A stretch of DNA of 64,000 nt. It comes from Brevundimonas intermedia. GTDB taxonomy: Bacteria > Pseudomonadota > Alphaproteobacteria > Caulobacterales > Caulobacteraceae. Positions 16,073-25,687 of this stretch are shown piece by piece; positions within the stretch are counted from its first letter, which is position 1; every line of letters starts with the position of its first letter. The DNA lies in assembly GCF_027922165.1 (NCBI RefSeq), contig NZ_BSFD01000011.1, positions 227,936-291,935 of the forward strand. Reading direction: 5' to 3'. The position numbers were made by a program, and so were the translations under genes. The notes under the pieces are model-generated. The model saw nothing but the letters and a program-made list of their open reading frames with translations, was not told where the DNA came from and made no database searches.

Positions 16073-16746
16073 TGGGCCGGCGGGGTCGAACCCGGCGTAA
16101 CCGGCGCGGCGCCGCCGCCCGGCGCCGCGGCCGGGGTTCCGCCGAGGTTGAAGTTCACCTGGGGCGCGGACTGGGCCTCGGCCGTGGCGGTGAACAGCTG
16201 CATCGGCTGGGAGCCCGCGTGAGCCGTCTTGGCCCAGATCACGTTCGGGAAGGTGCGCAGGGTGGTGTTGTAGTCGCGCACTGCCTCATTGTAATCGCGC
16301 CGCGCGATGGTGATCCGGTTCTCGGTGCCTTCCAGTTGGGACTGGAGGGTCAGGAAGTTCTGGTTGGCCTGAAGCTGCGGATAGGCCTCGACCGAGACCA
16401 GCAGGCGCGACAGGGCGCCGGACAGCTGGCCCTGCGCCTGCTGGTACTGCTGGAAGGCCTGCGGATTGCTGAGGTCGGCGGCGGAGACATTGACCGAGGT
16501 GGCGCGGGCGCGGGCGTTGATCACGTCCGTCAGGGTGGTGCGTTCCTGGATCGCCGCGCCCTGGACGGTGGCGACCAGATTGGGCACCAGGTCGGCGCGG
16601 CGCTGGTACTGGGCCTGGACGTCGGCCCAGGCCGCCTCAGCCCGTTCCTGCTTGGTCGGGATGGTGTTGTAGCCGCATCCGGTGACGGCGGGCGCCGCGA
16701 CAAGAGCGGCGGTCAGAGCCAGAGCGCGAGCGGTTGGACGAGCCAT
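16069..16746 (-). CDS. lemA: LemA family protein
   Basis: A 225-residue membrane-anchored helical-bundle protein. An N-terminal hydrophobic segment with a Cys-containing end (AAPAVTGCGYN) may be a lipoprotein signal. The LemA core follows: AWADVQAQYQRRADLVPNLVATVQG, then INARARA and LLVSVEAYPQLQANQNFLTLQSQLEGTENRI. The Pro/Gly-rich C-terminal tail is unusual but common in Caulobacterales. It is the first gene of a three-gene operon with two TPM proteins, a widely conserved arrangement of unknown envelope function. Confidence 0.93.
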   Translation of the reverse strand: MARPTARALALTAALVAAPAVTGCGYNTIPTKQERAEAAWADVQAQYQRRADLVPNLVATVQGAAIQERTTLTDVINARARATSVNVSAADLSNPQAFQQYQQAQGQLSGALSRLLVSVEAYPQLQANQNFLTLQSQLEGTENRITIARRDYNEAVRDYNTTLRTFPNVIWAKTAHAGSQPMQLFTATAEAQSAPQVNFNLGGTPAAAPGGGAAPVTPGSTPPAQ

Positions 16747-16807
16747 GGATTTTCCCCTGTCGGCGGTTGCGCCGGTGCGGCGACTATCGCCTCAGGACCG
16801 CAACGCT

Positions 16808-17731
16808 TCAAGCGTCCAATGGCTCCGGTTCGACCCCGATGGAGCGGCAGGCCGCTGAATAGGTGTTGGCCAGCAGGCAGGCGATGGTCATCGGCCCGAC
16901 GCCGCCAGGCACGGGGGTGATGCGGCCGGCGATTTCGACCGCCTCCTTGAAAGCCACATCGCCGACGACGCGGGTCTTGCCCTCCGCCGCCTTGACCGGG
17001 TCGGCCGAAGGCACGCGGTTGATGCCGACATCGATGACGGTCGCGCCCGGCTTGATCCAGTCGCCCTTGATAATCTCCGGCCGGCCGACGGCGGCGACCA
17101 GAATGTCGGCAGTCCGGCACAAGGCGGGCAGGTCGCGGGTTCTGGAATGGGCGACGGTGACGGTGCAGCTCTCAGCCAGCAGCAGTTGCGCCATCGGCTT
17201 GCCGACGATGTTGGACCGGCCGACGATGACGGCGTTCAGGCCTGTCAGATCGCCCAACTGGTCCTTCAGCAGCATCAGACTGCCCAGGGGGGTGCAGGGC
17301 ACCAGACCCGGCAGGCCGACGGCCAGGCGCCCAGCGTTGACGACGTGAAAACCGTCAACATCCTTGTCAGGATCTATCGCGTCCAACACCACAGAAGAGT
17401 CGATGTGTTTCGGCAGGGGCAACTGAACCAGGATGCCGTGGATACCTGCATCGGCGTTCAAACGGGCGATCAGAGCCAGCAGTTCGTCCTGAGTCGTGGT
17501 CTCGTCCAGCCGGTGGGTGTCGGACCGCATGCCGGCGCGCAGGGTCGTCTCGCCCTTGTTGCGGACGTAGATCTGGCTGGCAGGGTCCTCGCCGACGATG
17601 ATGACGGCCAGGCCCGGCTTGACGCCCTGGCTGGCTTCCAAGCGGGCGGCGGCGGCGGCGACGCGGTCCACCAGGGCGATCGAAAAGGCCTTGCCGTCGA
17701 TCAGGGTCGCGCGTGTGGGCTCGGCCGACAT
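16808..17731 (-). CDS. folD: Bifunctional methylenetetrahydrofolate dehydrogenase/cyclohydrolase
   Basis: Interconverts 5,10-methylene-, 5,10-methenyl- and 10-formyl-tetrahydrofolate with NADP, feeding purine and formyl-Met synthesis. The 307 residues show all FolD signatures: [14 protein letters not shown] (catalytic Lys of the YxxxK pair), [45 protein letters not shown] and [18 protein letters not shown] 17731 gives the usual length. Divergent from the PPC-domain gene. Confidence 0.97.
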   Translation of the reverse strand: MSAEPTRATLIDGKAFSIALVDRVAAAAARLEASQGVKPGLAVIIVGEDPASQIYVRNKGETTLRAGMRSDTHRLDETTTQDELLALIARLNADAGIHGILVQLPLPKHIDSSVVLDAIDPDKDVDGFHVVNAGRLAVGLPGLVPCTPLGSLMLLKDQLGDLTGLNAVIVGRSNIVGKPMAQLLLAESCTVTVAHSRTRDLPALCRTADILVAAVGRPEIIKGDWIKPGATVIDVGINRVPSADPVKAAEGKTRVVGDVAFKEAVEIAGRITPVPGGVGPMTIACLLANTYSAACRSIGVEPEPLDA

Positions 17732-17824
17732 GGGGGCTCCGGGAATGCAAAAGGGGAATGGCGGCGATTTACAGCCGTCATGGTTCGGCGTCTATGATCG
17801 GCTTCAAACTCTGGAGTCTTCTCG

Positions 17825-19654
17825 ATGAACCGTTCGTCCCTCGTCGTCGCCGTCAGCGCCATCGCCTTGGTCTGGGCCGCTTCGCCCGCCCTGGCCCAGG
17901 ACGTTCAGGCGCTGCGGGTCGGGGCGTCGGTGAACGGCGCCCTGACCGATGGAGACGCGGCCACGAGCGGAGACGAGGCCTACCGCTACGACGACTACCG
18001 ATTCGAAGCGCGCGCGGGCCAGCGGCTAGAAGCCGTCCTGCGGGCGGAGGCGTTCGACGCCTATCTGGGCCTTTACGCCGAGGGTTCCGACACCCCGCTG
18101 GCTGAGGACGACGACGGGCTGAACGAAGACACGAACGCGCGGCTGCGGTTCACGCCCGAGGCCAGCGGAAACTACATCCTGCGCGCCAGAACCCTGTCGA
18201 GCCTCGACGGCGGCGACTACAGCCTGTCGCTTCGGGAACGCCCGGCCCCGCCGCGTGCGCCGCGTCCGTCCGGGCTCCGCATCGGCGGCGAACAGACCGG
18301 AGACCTGACCGCGCGTGATCCGGGACAGGAGGACGGCGGCCGCTATGACGCCTACGCCTTCCGCGCCGCAGCCGGACAACGGGTGATCGTCACTTTGGAG
18401 TCGGAAGCCTTTGACCCGAAAGTCCTGGTCGGGCGGATGAACGGATCGGACTTCGTCGAGCTGGGCCAGAACGACGACGGACCCGACGACGGGTTGAACT
18501 CGCGCCTGGTCTTCACGGCGCCGGCTGCGGGCGAGTATGTGATCCGCGCTACCGCGCTTCAGGATGGCGAGGGCCGCTATACGGTCGGTCTGACGGAGGC
18601 GCCGCCGGCGCCACCGGCCAAGCCCATCGCCATCGGCGACAGCGTCGATGGAAACCTGGACGACGAAACGGGCACGAACGACGAGGGCCAGCGCGCGGAA
18701 TTCTATCGGTTCTCGGTCGAGGCTGGTCAGCGGGTGGCCATTGAACTGTCGTCCAAGGATTTCGACACCTATCTGACCCTGCGCAAGGCGTCGGACAATT
18801 CGGTCGTGGCCGAGGATGACGACGGGGCCGGATCGGGCACCGATTCCCGGATCGCCCAGACCCTGGAAGAGGCCGGCGACTATGTGGTCGAGGCCCGCGC
18901 TTTCAGCGGCGACGGCGAGGGGCGGTTCAAGCTGACGCTCGAAGAGGTCGCGCCGCCGCCGGCGCCGTCCGCCCTGACCTTCGGTCAGACGGTCGAGGGC
19001 GAGATCACGCCCGACGCTCCCCAGGACGACGACGGCAAACATTATGCCGCCTATGTCTTCAGTGGGACGGAAGGCCAGCGCGTTCAGGCCGTCCTGCGGT
19101 CAGGCGATTTCGACGCCGTCCTCGCGATCGGATCTGCGGAGGACGAGTTCACCGCCCTGGCCACCGACGACGACGGCCTGGGGGAGGGGACGGATTCGCG
19201 GCTGAACCTCACCCTGCCGTCAACGGGCGACTATCTGGTTCGCGCCTCGCCCCTGACGGCGGACGAGAAGGGCCTCTATTCGCTGGAGCTGATCGACCGC
19301 GGCCCCGAGCCCAAGCCGGGTAGTGTTCTGGTCGGCGCTACGGCGCGCGGGACCTTGAGCGTCGCCGACGCCCTGACGGACGAAGGCGCCTATTATGACG
19401 CCTACAGGTTCCAGGCAAAAAAGGACGAGAAGCTGCGGATCACCCTGGTCTCGAACGCCTTCGACGCCTTCATCGATCTGGGCGAGGACGGCGAGGACTT
19501 CACCAGCATCGCTTCCGACGACGACAGCCTATCGGACACCCACGCCAAGCTGGATTGGACGGCGCCGGAGGACGGCTGGTACGTGGTTCGGGCCCGGTCG
19601 CTGGGCCCCAATGAAACCGGCGCCTATGCCCTGACCGTCGAACGCCAGCCCTGA
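17825..19654 (+). CDS. Secreted protein of five PPC (pre-peptidase C-terminal) repeats
   Basis: A 609-residue protein with a Sec signal peptide (SPALAQ, about residue 25) followed by five beta-rich repeats of about 115 residues starting near 28, 154, 268, 390 and 505. Each contains G-x-x-x-G-x-L, a YxxYRFxAxxGQR turn, an S-x-x-F-D-x-Y/F-L segment and an acidic DDDxxxxxTxxRLxxT loop that could bind calcium. PPC domains are normally appended to secreted proteases, but no protease or other catalytic domain is present. Likely periplasmic or extracellular binding protein. It lies upstream of fni on the same strand, probably by coincidence. Confidence 0.82.
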   Translation: MNRSSLVVAVSAIALVWAASPALAQDVQALRVGASVNGALTDGDAATSGDEAYRYDDYRFEARAGQRLEAVLRAEAFDAYLGLYAEGSDTPLAEDDDGLNEDTNARLRFTPEASGNYILRARTLSSLDGGDYSLSLRERPAPPRAPRPSGLRIGGEQTGDLTARDPGQEDGGRYDAYAFRAAAGQRVIVTLESEAFDPKVLVGRMNGSDFVELGQNDDGPDDGLNSRLVFTAPAAGEYVIRATALQDGEGRYTVGLTEAPPAPPAKPIAIGDSVDGNLDDETGTNDEGQRAEFYRFSVEAGQRVAIELSSKDFDTYLTLRKASDNSVVAEDDDGAGSGTDSRIAQTLEEAGDYVVEARAFSGDGEGRFKLTLEEVAPPPAPSALTFGQTVEGEITPDAPQDDDGKHYAAYVFSGTEGQRVQAVLRSGDFDAVLAIGSAEDEFTALATDDDGLGEGTDSRLNLTLPSTGDYLVRASPLTADEKGLYSLELIDRGPEPKPGSVLVGATARGTLSVADALTDEGAYYDAYRFQAKKDEKLRITLVSNAFDAFIDLGEDGEDFTSIASDDDSLSDTHAKLDWTAPEDGWYVVRARSLGPNETGAYALTVERQP

Positions 19655-19694
19655 TCGCCCCATCCGGGCCACGATCAGGTCCTAGGCGAGGGGA

Positions 19695-20726
19695 ATGACC
19701 GACGCTGTTTCGCCCGGCCGCAAGGACCAGCACCTCGATGTGGTGCTGTCCGGGCGCGGGCGCCACGCCCGCGACGCCGGGTTTGACTCCATCCGCTTCG
19801 TCCACGAGGCCCTGCCGGATCTGGATCACGACAAGATCGACCTGGGGGCGGACTTTCTGGACCGCCGGCTGAAGGCGCCGCTGCTGATCAGCGCGATGAC
19901 GGGCGGGCCGGCGCGGGCCGATGATGTCAACGCGCGTCTGGCCGAGGCGGCCCAGCATCTGGGCATCGCCCTGGCGGTCGGGTCTCAGCGCGCCGCCATC
20001 GAGGGCGTCGCCAGCGGCGGTCTGGACATGGGGCTGCGGCGGCGCGCGCCTGATACGCCGATCCTGGCCAATATAGGCGCGGCGCAGTTGACGCGCGGCT
20101 TCGGTCCGGACGAGGCGCGACGCGCGGTGGCCATGATCGGGGCCGACGCCCTGATCGTGCATCTGAACCCGCTCCAGGAAGCCTGTCAGCCTGAGGGGGA
20201 CCGTGACTGGTGGGGAGTCGGGGCGGCGCTGGAAGCCTTGATCCGCAAGATCGAGGTTCCTGTCGTGGTCAAGGAAACCGGGGCCGGCCTGTCCGGCCGC
20301 ACCGCACGCCGCCTGATCGACATGGGCGCCGCCGCCGTGGACGTCGCCGGGGCGGGCGGGTCCAACTGGGCCCTGATCGAGGGCGAGCGGGCGACCGATC
20401 CGCTCGACCGGATTCATGCCGCCGCCTTCGCCGACTGGGGGGTGACCACGCCTCAGGCCATCGTCGATGTGCGCCGCGCCTGCCCGGACGCCGTGGTGAT
20501 CGGGTCAGGCGGGGTGCGTGACGGGGTGGACGTCGCCCGCGCTATTCGACTGGGGGCCGACATCGTCGGACAGGCCGCCGGGGTGCTGAAGGCCGCGACG
20601 GTGTCCACCGACGCCGTGGTCGAGCATTTCCAGACCGTGCTTCGACAACTCCGCACCGTCTGTTTCTGCACCAATTCCGCGAACCTGGCGCAGCTTCGTC
20701 GCGCACCGCTTCAACCTTTCGATTGA
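19695..20726 (+). CDS. fni: Type 2 isopentenyl-diphosphate delta-isomerase
   Basis: FMN- and NADPH-dependent enzyme interconverting IPP and DMAPP in isoprenoid synthesis. The 343-residue protein has the Fni motifs: RKDQHLD at the N-terminus, FLDRRLKAPLLISAMTGG, VGSQRAA, LIVHLNPLQEACQPEGDRDW, VVKETGAGLS and the FMN-binding VIGSGGVRDGVDVARAIRLGADIVG. The C-terminus has the usual GLKATRS-like replacement and a somewhat long tail. In Brevundimonas this enzyme often accompanies carotenoid genes, which are not seen next to it here. Confidence 0.93.
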   Translation: MTDAVSPGRKDQHLDVVLSGRGRHARDAGFDSIRFVHEALPDLDHDKIDLGADFLDRRLKAPLLISAMTGGPARADDVNARLAEAAQHLGIALAVGSQRAAIEGVASGGLDMGLRRRAPDTPILANIGAAQLTRGFGPDEARRAVAMIGADALIVHLNPLQEACQPEGDRDWWGVGAALEALIRKIEVPVVVKETGAGLSGRTARRLIDMGAAAVDVAGAGGSNWALIEGERATDPLDRIHAAAFADWGVTTPQAIVDVRRACPDAVVIGSGGVRDGVDVARAIRLGADIVGQAAGVLKAATVSTDAVVEHFQTVLRQLRTVCFCTNSANLAQLRRAPLQPFD

Positions 20727-20811
20727 TCCTTCGGTCGGGGCGTCGCGCCCGACGGATGGTTCTAGGGTTATGGGCGATCTGCCGCGGTTGCCAATCAACC
20801 GGGTAGACGTG

Positions 20812-20925
20812 TACGGAACCGCTTCCTGTTGGGGAGTAGCTTCCGGCGTAAGTTCGCCGGGGTCGGGTCAACACACTCGCGTTCGACGCGTGGTCCGACC
20901 AGCGGAAACACCGCCTAGCGAGACC
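20812..20925 (+). ncRNA. yybP-ykoY manganese riboswitch
   Basis: In the leader of mntP, the conserved blocks of the Mn2+-sensing yybP-ykoY aptamer occur in order: GGGGAGTAGC (20831-20840), GTCAACA (20867-20873) and GAGACC (20920-20925). Helices support it: CCGGCG 20843-20848 pairs with CGCCGG 20855-20860, GGTCGG 20861-20866 with CCGACC 20895-20900, and CGCG 20878-20881 with CGCG 20887-20890. Outer boundaries are approximate. In other proteobacteria this RNA raises mntP expression when manganese is high. Confidence 0.88.
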
Positions 20926-20930
20926 AGCGC

Positions 20931-20960
20931 GCTCCACCGCCGCACCGGCCGGCGTGGAGC
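20931..20960 (+). promoter_or_regulatory. Hairpin between riboswitch and mntP start (candidate expression platform)
   Basis: GCTCCAC (20931-20937) pairs with GTGGAGC (20954-20960) and an inner GCCG/CGGC extends the stem. It begins five bases after the riboswitch's GAGACC and ends 32 bases before the mntP ATG. No T-run follows, so it is more likely part of a translational or Rho-dependent platform than an intrinsic terminator. Confidence 0.4.
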
Positions 20961-20992
20961 CGCTGTCTTGCGTCCGGTGGATTGATGTCGTC

Positions 20993-21565
20993 ATGACCCC
21001 AGGAACCATCGCCATTCTATCGCTCAGCATGTCCACGGACGCCTTCGCGGCCGCCGTGGGCCGCGGCGCCTCGCATCGCCCCTCCGTGCCTCAGGCCGTG
21101 AAGGCCGGTCTGGTGTTCGGCGTCATCGAGGCCATCACGCCTCTGATCGGTTGGAGTCTCGGTCTGGTCGCCGCCGGTCTGGTGGAGCGGATCGACCACT
21201 GGATCGCCTTCGTCTTGCTGGCGATCGTCGGCGGCAAGATGATCTGGGAAGGCGCCAAACCGCGCGAGGCCGAAGAAGACGAGACCCCGCGTAGGTCCGG
21301 ACCCTGGGCCTTGATCGCCACCGCCGTCGGCACCAGCATCGACGCGGCGGCCGTGGGCGTGGGCCTGGCCTTCCTGGGCGCCAATATCTGGGTGATCGCC
21401 GCCTCGATCGGCTTCACCACCTTCGTCTCCACGACGATCGGCATGCTGATCGGCAAGGCCGTCGGCTTGAAGTTCGGCAAGGCGGCCGAACTGATCGGCG
21501 GTGTCGCTCTGATCGGTCTGGGCACGATGATCCTGCTGGAGCATCTGGGCGTCCTGGCCCTCTGA
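20993..21565 (+). CDS. mntP: Manganese efflux pump MntP
   Basis: A 190-residue inner-membrane exporter with six predicted helices, the usual MntP length. Family motifs are visible: SMSTDAFAAAVGRG in helix 1 (metal-binding Asp) and ATAVGTSIDAAAVGVGLAFLG in helix 4, plus GGVALIGLGTMILLEHLG at the end. ATG 20993 is chosen for its standard N-terminus (MTPGTIAILSLSMS). The yybP-ykoY riboswitch upstream independently supports the function. Confidence 0.95.
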   Translation: MTPGTIAILSLSMSTDAFAAAVGRGASHRPSVPQAVKAGLVFGVIEAITPLIGWSLGLVAAGLVERIDHWIAFVLLAIVGGKMIWEGAKPREAEEDETPRRSGPWALIATAVGTSIDAAAVGVGLAFLGANIWVIAASIGFTTFVSTTIGMLIGKAVGLKFGKAAELIGGVALIGLGTMILLEHLGVLAL

Positions 21566-21570
21566 CCCCG

Positions 21571-23100
21571 TCAGGCGGAGGGCAGCAGGTCCTCCGCGAA
21601 CCGGCGATAAAGTCCCGCTCGCACTCCGTCCGTCGCCCTGGCGATGTCCGGGGCGAAATAGTGATCGCTGGCGTAGGGGGCGGCGGCTTGCCGAACGATG
21701 GACAGAACCTGTTCCAGAGCCGGCGAACTGGTCAGGGGACGATGGAACTCCAGCCCCTGGGCGGCCGCCAGCAGTTCGATGCCCACGACGGTCGCTGTGT
21801 TCTCGGCCATGTCGAGCAGACGGCGCGCCCCGTGAGTCGCCATGGAGACATGGTCCTCCTGGTTGGCGCTGGTCGGGACAGTGTCGATGCTGCACGGATG
21901 GGCGACCATGCGGTTTTCGGCGACCAGGGCGGCCGCCGTGACCTGGGCGATCATGAAGCCCGAATTCAGACCGCTCTCCCTGACCAGGAAGGCCGGCAGT
22001 TCGCTCATCTTCGGATCGACCAGAATGGCGGTGCGGCGTTCGGAGATATTGCCGATTTCGCACAAGGCCATAGCGATCTGATCTGCTGCAAAAGCAACGG
22101 GTTCAGCGTGAAAATTGCCGCCTGATATGACGTCGCCGTCCTCGATGAAGACCAGGGGGTTGTCGGTGACAGCGTTGGCTTCGCGCGCCAGGGTCGCAGC
22201 CGAGGCGGTCAGAATGTCCAGGATCGCCCCCATGACCTGAGGCTGGCAGCGCAGGGAATAGGGGTCCTGCACCTTGGCGCAGTCGTCGCGGTGACTGTCG
22301 CGAATGGCCGAACCCGTCATCAGTTCGCGCAGCTGCGCCGCGACGGCGATCTGGCCGGGTTGGCCGCGCAGGGCATGAATGCGAGGGTCGAACGGCGCGT
22401 CGGACCCCTTCAGCGCATCGACCGACAGGGCGCCGGCCGCCAGACCCGCAGCGAACACCGCCTCGGTAGCGAACAGACCGGCCAGGGCCAGTGCGGTCGA
22501 ACACTGGGTGCCGTTCAACAAGGCAAGGCCTTCCTTCGGCCCCAAGGTCAGGGGCGTCAGTCCGACCTGACCCAGGGCCGCCTCGGCCTCAAAGACTTCG
22601 CCCCTTACGTGGGCCTGGCCGACGCCAATCAGCACGCAGCTCATATGGGCCAGGGGCGCGAGATCGCCCGAGGCGCCGACAGAGCCCTTGGACGGGATAC
22701 AGGGCAGGACGTCGCCGTTCACCAGGGCGACCAGGGCCTCCAACGTCTGACGGCGGATGCCCGAGGCGCCGCGCGAAAGGCTGGCGATCTTCAGCACCAT
22801 CAGCAGCCGCGTTACGGCGTCGGGCAGCAGCGGCCCGACTCCGCAGGCGTGGCTGAGCACCAGGTTCCGCTGCAGCGTCTCCAGGTCCTCAGGCGCAATG
22901 GAGGTATTGGCCAGCAGGCCGAAGCCGGTGTTGATCCCATAGACAGTGCGGCCCTCGGCCACGATGGCGGCGACGACAGCCGCCCCCCTGTCGACATCGG
23001 CCCAGGCGGCGGGGGTGATTGTGACCGTCACCGGGCCGTCCAGCACGGCGCGCAACTGGGCGAGGGTCAGCGGGGATTGGCCGATGTCGATCTGGATCAT
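21571..23100 (-). CDS. hutH: Histidine ammonia-lyase
   Basis: First step of histidine degradation: L-histidine to urocanate plus ammonia. The 509 residues contain the MIO-forming tripeptide A143-S144-G145 within [16 protein letters not shown]. The YGINTGFG opening and [12 protein letters not shown] segment (conserved in the HAL family) are also present. It is the last gene of the minus-strand hutG-hutU-hutH operon; hutU ends four bases upstream of its ATG. Confidence 0.97.
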   Translation of the reverse strand: MIQIDIGQSPLTLAQLRAVLDGPVTVTITPAAWADVDRGAAVVAAIVAEGRTVYGINTGFGLLANTSIAPEDLETLQRNLVLSHACGVGPLLPDAVTRLLMVLKIASLSRGASGIRRQTLEALVALVNGDVLPCIPSKGSVGASGDLAPLAHMSCVLIGVGQAHVRGEVFEAEAALGQVGLTPLTLGPKEGLALLNGTQCSTALALAGLFATEAVFAAGLAAGALSVDALKGSDAPFDPRIHALRGQPGQIAVAAQLRELMTGSAIRDSHRDDCAKVQDPYSLRCQPQVMGAILDILTASAATLAREANAVTDNPLVFIEDGDVISGGNFHAEPVAFAADQIAMALCEIGNISERRTAILVDPKMSELPAFLVRESGLNSGFMIAQVTAAALVAENRMVAHPCSIDTVPTSANQEDHVSMATHGARRLLDMAENTATVVGIELLAAAQGLEFHRPLTSSPALEQVLSIVRQAAAPYASDHYFAPDIARATDGVRAGLYRRFAEDLLPSA

Positions 23101-23103
23101 GGC

Positions 23104-24768
23104 TCAGACCTTGAGGCTGGGAAGGTTCAGGCCGTGCTCGCGGGCTGCGGCGCGCGCGATCTCGTAGCCGGCGTCGGCGTGACGCATGACGCCTGTGGCG
23201 GGGTCGTTCCACAACACCCGCTCCAACCGACGCGCGGCCTCGGGCGTGCCGTCGGCGACGATGACCACGCCCGAATGCTGGGAATAGCCCATGCCGACGC
23301 CGCCGCCGTGGTGCAAGGACACCCAGCTGGCGCCCGAGGCCGTGTTCAGCAGGGCGTTCAGTAAAGGCCAGTCGGACACGGCGTCCGACCCGTCCAACAT
23401 GGCCTCGGTCTCACGGTTCGGACTGGCGACCGAGCCGGAGTCGAGATGGTCGCGACCGATGACGATGGGGCCGGACAGTTCACCTGAGGCCACCATCTCG
23501 TTGAACATCAGGCCGGCGCGGTGGCGATCACCCAATCCGATCCAGCAGATACGAGCCGGAAGTCCCTGAAATGCAATCCGCTCACCGGCCATGTCGAGCC
23601 AGCGATGCAGGCCCGCGTTTTCCGGGAACAGCCGTTTCATGGCCGCGTCAGTCTTGCGGATATCGTCCGGATCGCCGGTCAGGGCCGCCCAACGGAAGGG
23701 TCCGATCCCGCGGCAGAACAGAGGGCGGATATAGGCGGGCACGAAACCGGGGAAGTCGAAGGCTTTCGCCACGCCCTCGTCGAAGGCGACCTGTCGGATA
23801 TTGTTGCCGTAGTCGACGACGGGCACGCCCGCAGTCTGGAAGTCCAGCATGGCCTGGACATGGTCGACGATGGAGGTTCGAGCGGCGGCCGAGACCGAGG
23901 CGGGATCGCTGACCCGCCGATCTTCCCATTCGGCCACGGTCCACCCTGAGGGCAGATAGCCGTTGACCAGATCGTGGGCGCTGGTTTGGTCGGTGACCAG
24001 ATCGGGCCGGACGCCCCGACGCACCATCTCAGGCAGCACGTCCGCAGCATTGCCTAACAGCCCGATCGATATCGGCTTTTTGGTTTCATTGGCCGTTTCG
24101 ATCAGGGCCAGGGCCTCGTCGAGCGTATCGGCCATGACGTCGAGGTAGCGGGTCTTGAGCCGCATCTCGATCCGGCTGCGCTGGCATTCGACCGCCAGGC
24201 AGGACGCCCCCGCCATGGTCGCCGCAAGGGTTTGGGCGCCGCCCATGCCGCCTAGACCGGCGGTCAGGATCCATTTGCCGGCCCAGTCGCCGCTGTGGTG
24301 CTGGCGACCCGCCTCCATGAAGGTCTCGTAGGTGCCCTGAACTATGCCCTGGGTGCCGATGTAGATCCACGACCCGGCCGTCATTTGGCCGTACATCATC
24401 AAGCCCTTGCGATCGAGTTCTGAGAAATGTTCCCAGGTCGCCCACTTCGGCACCAGATTGGAATTGGCGATCAGGACACGGGGCGCGTCGGCATGGGTGC
24501 GAAAGACGCCGACCGGCTTGCCCGACTGCACCAGCAGGGTCTCATCCGCCTCCAGCGTCTTCAAGGTCTCGACGATCCGGTCGAAGGCGGGCCAGTCGCG
24601 CGCCGCCTTGCCGATGCCGCCATAGACGACCAGGTCCTGTGGCCGCTCGGCGACCTCGGGATCGAGATTGTTCATCAGCATGCGCATGGCCGCCTCGGCG
24701 ACCCAGGTCTTGGCGGTCTTTTCCGGACCGCGCGGGCTGCGGACGATGCGAGCATTGGGCGTGTTCAT
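23104..24768 (-). CDS. hutU: Urocanate hydratase
   Basis: Second step: urocanate to 4-imidazolone-5-propionate, using tightly bound NAD+ as electrophile. The 554-residue length is standard. Recognisable segments are [49 protein letters not shown] (NAD-binding Gly-rich), [17 protein letters not shown] and the C-terminal [15 protein letters not shown]. Middle gene of the hutGUH operon. Confidence 0.97.
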   Translation of the reverse strand: MNTPNARIVRSPRGPEKTAKTWVAEAAMRMLMNNLDPEVAERPQDLVVYGGIGKAARDWPAFDRIVETLKTLEADETLLVQSGKPVGVFRTHADAPRVLIANSNLVPKWATWEHFSELDRKGLMMYGQMTAGSWIYIGTQGIVQGTYETFMEAGRQHHSGDWAGKWILTAGLGGMGGAQTLAATMAGASCLAVECQRSRIEMRLKTRYLDVMADTLDEALALIETANETKKPISIGLLGNAADVLPEMVRRGVRPDLVTDQTSAHDLVNGYLPSGWTVAEWEDRRVSDPASVSAAARTSIVDHVQAMLDFQTAGVPVVDYGNNIRQVAFDEGVAKAFDFPGFVPAYIRPLFCRGIGPFRWAALTGDPDDIRKTDAAMKRLFPENAGLHRWLDMAGERIAFQGLPARICWIGLGDRHRAGLMFNEMVASGELSGPIVIGRDHLDSGSVASPNRETEAMLDGSDAVSDWPLLNALLNTASGASWVSLHHGGGVGMGYSQHSGVVIVADGTPEAARRLERVLWNDPATGVMRHADAGYEIARAAAREHGLNLPSLKV

Positions 24769-24790
24769 CGGGCGGTCACCGGTTGGCCTC

Positions 24791-25612
24791 TCAAGGTGCG
24801 GTCTGTGCGAAGGCGATACAGGCGGTCAGGATGCGCCGCAGATGGCGACGCATGGGCTCGGCGCGCTCGGACTCGTAGGGGCTCGGCCAGTTGTCCGGCG
24901 TTACCGGCCCGGGCGGATCGACGATATAGCCCCGGTCCGCCAACTCCATCTGGATGGCGTGGACGCCGGTCTCGGGTCGGCCATAGTGACGAGTGGTCCA
25001 GCCGCCCTTGAAGCGGCCATTGACGACCAGACTGTCGCCGCTGGCCGCGCAGGCGGCCTCCACCGCACGGGTGAGGCCGGGCGCGCAGGCGGCGCCGTCA
25101 TTGTCGCCGATATTGAACTGCGGCAGTTCGCCGTCGAACAGACGGGGCACGACCGAGCGGATCGAATGGGCGTCATATAAGACAACCGGTCCCTGTGAAC
25201 GCAGCCGGTCGATCTGGGTCTGAAGCGCCGCGTGATAGGGATCGAACCAGGTCGCGCGCCGCTCGGCGATCTCGGCCGCGTCGGGCGTCTGGCCGAGGCG
25301 ATACAGGGCCTCGCCGTCGAAGGTCTCGGTCGGGCAGAGGCCGGTCGTCGTCATGCCAGGATAGAGGGAAGCGCCTGACGGGTCGCGGTTGACATCGATG
25401 ACGCTGCGAGAGACGCCGGTGCGCACGACCGTCGCCCCCATATCGATTGCGAAGCTGTAGAGGCGGTCCACCCACCAGTCCGCGTCCTTGCGCGCCAGCC
25501 AGGGCGAGGTCATCCGGGCCAGAATGGCGTCAGGGATGTCGGTCCCCGTGTGCGGCAGACCGATCACCAGGGGCGCAGAGCCTTCCTCGATGGTCAGCCA
25601 GTCGTCGGTCAT
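24791..25612 (-). CDS. hutG: N-formylglutamate amidohydrolase
   Basis: Final step of the five-step route: N-formyl-glutamate to glutamate and formate. The 273 residues from ATG 25612 ([27 protein letters not shown]) contain the family's zinc-binding segments: [20 protein letters not shown] and [18 protein letters not shown]. An upstream in-frame start would add only six residues without a better ribosome binding site. First gene of the minus operon; divergent from hutF with the putative HutC operator between. Confidence 0.93.
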   Translation of the reverse strand: MTDDWLTIEEGSAPLVIGLPHTGTDIPDAILARMTSPWLARKDADWWVDRLYSFAIDMGATVVRTGVSRSVIDVNRDPSGASLYPGMTTTGLCPTETFDGEALYRLGQTPDAAEIAERRATWFDPYHAALQTQIDRLRSQGPVVLYDAHSIRSVVPRLFDGELPQFNIGDNDGAACAPGLTRAVEAACAASGDSLVVNGRFKGGWTTRHYGRPETGVHAIQMELADRGYIVDPPGPVTPDNWPSPYESERAEPMRRHLRRILTACIAFAQTAP

Positions 25613-25646
25613 CTGAGCCTCCCTCGCCAAATCAAACCGCTAGGTT

Positions 25647-25660
25647 TATGTCTAGACATA
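25647..25660. promoter_or_regulatory. Perfect 14-bp palindrome, probable HutC operator
   Basis: TATGTCTAGACATA is an exact palindrome located in the 75-bp gap between the divergent hutG and hutF starts. The GntR/HutC repressor encoded in the plus arm is expected to bind symmetric AT-rich sites of this size. One site in this gap could repress both arms and autoregulate hutC. Release by urocanate is known for HutC proteins; binding here is inferred. Confidence 0.72.
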
Positions 25661-25687
25661 TTGATCGCAACAAGATGGACCTGTCCA

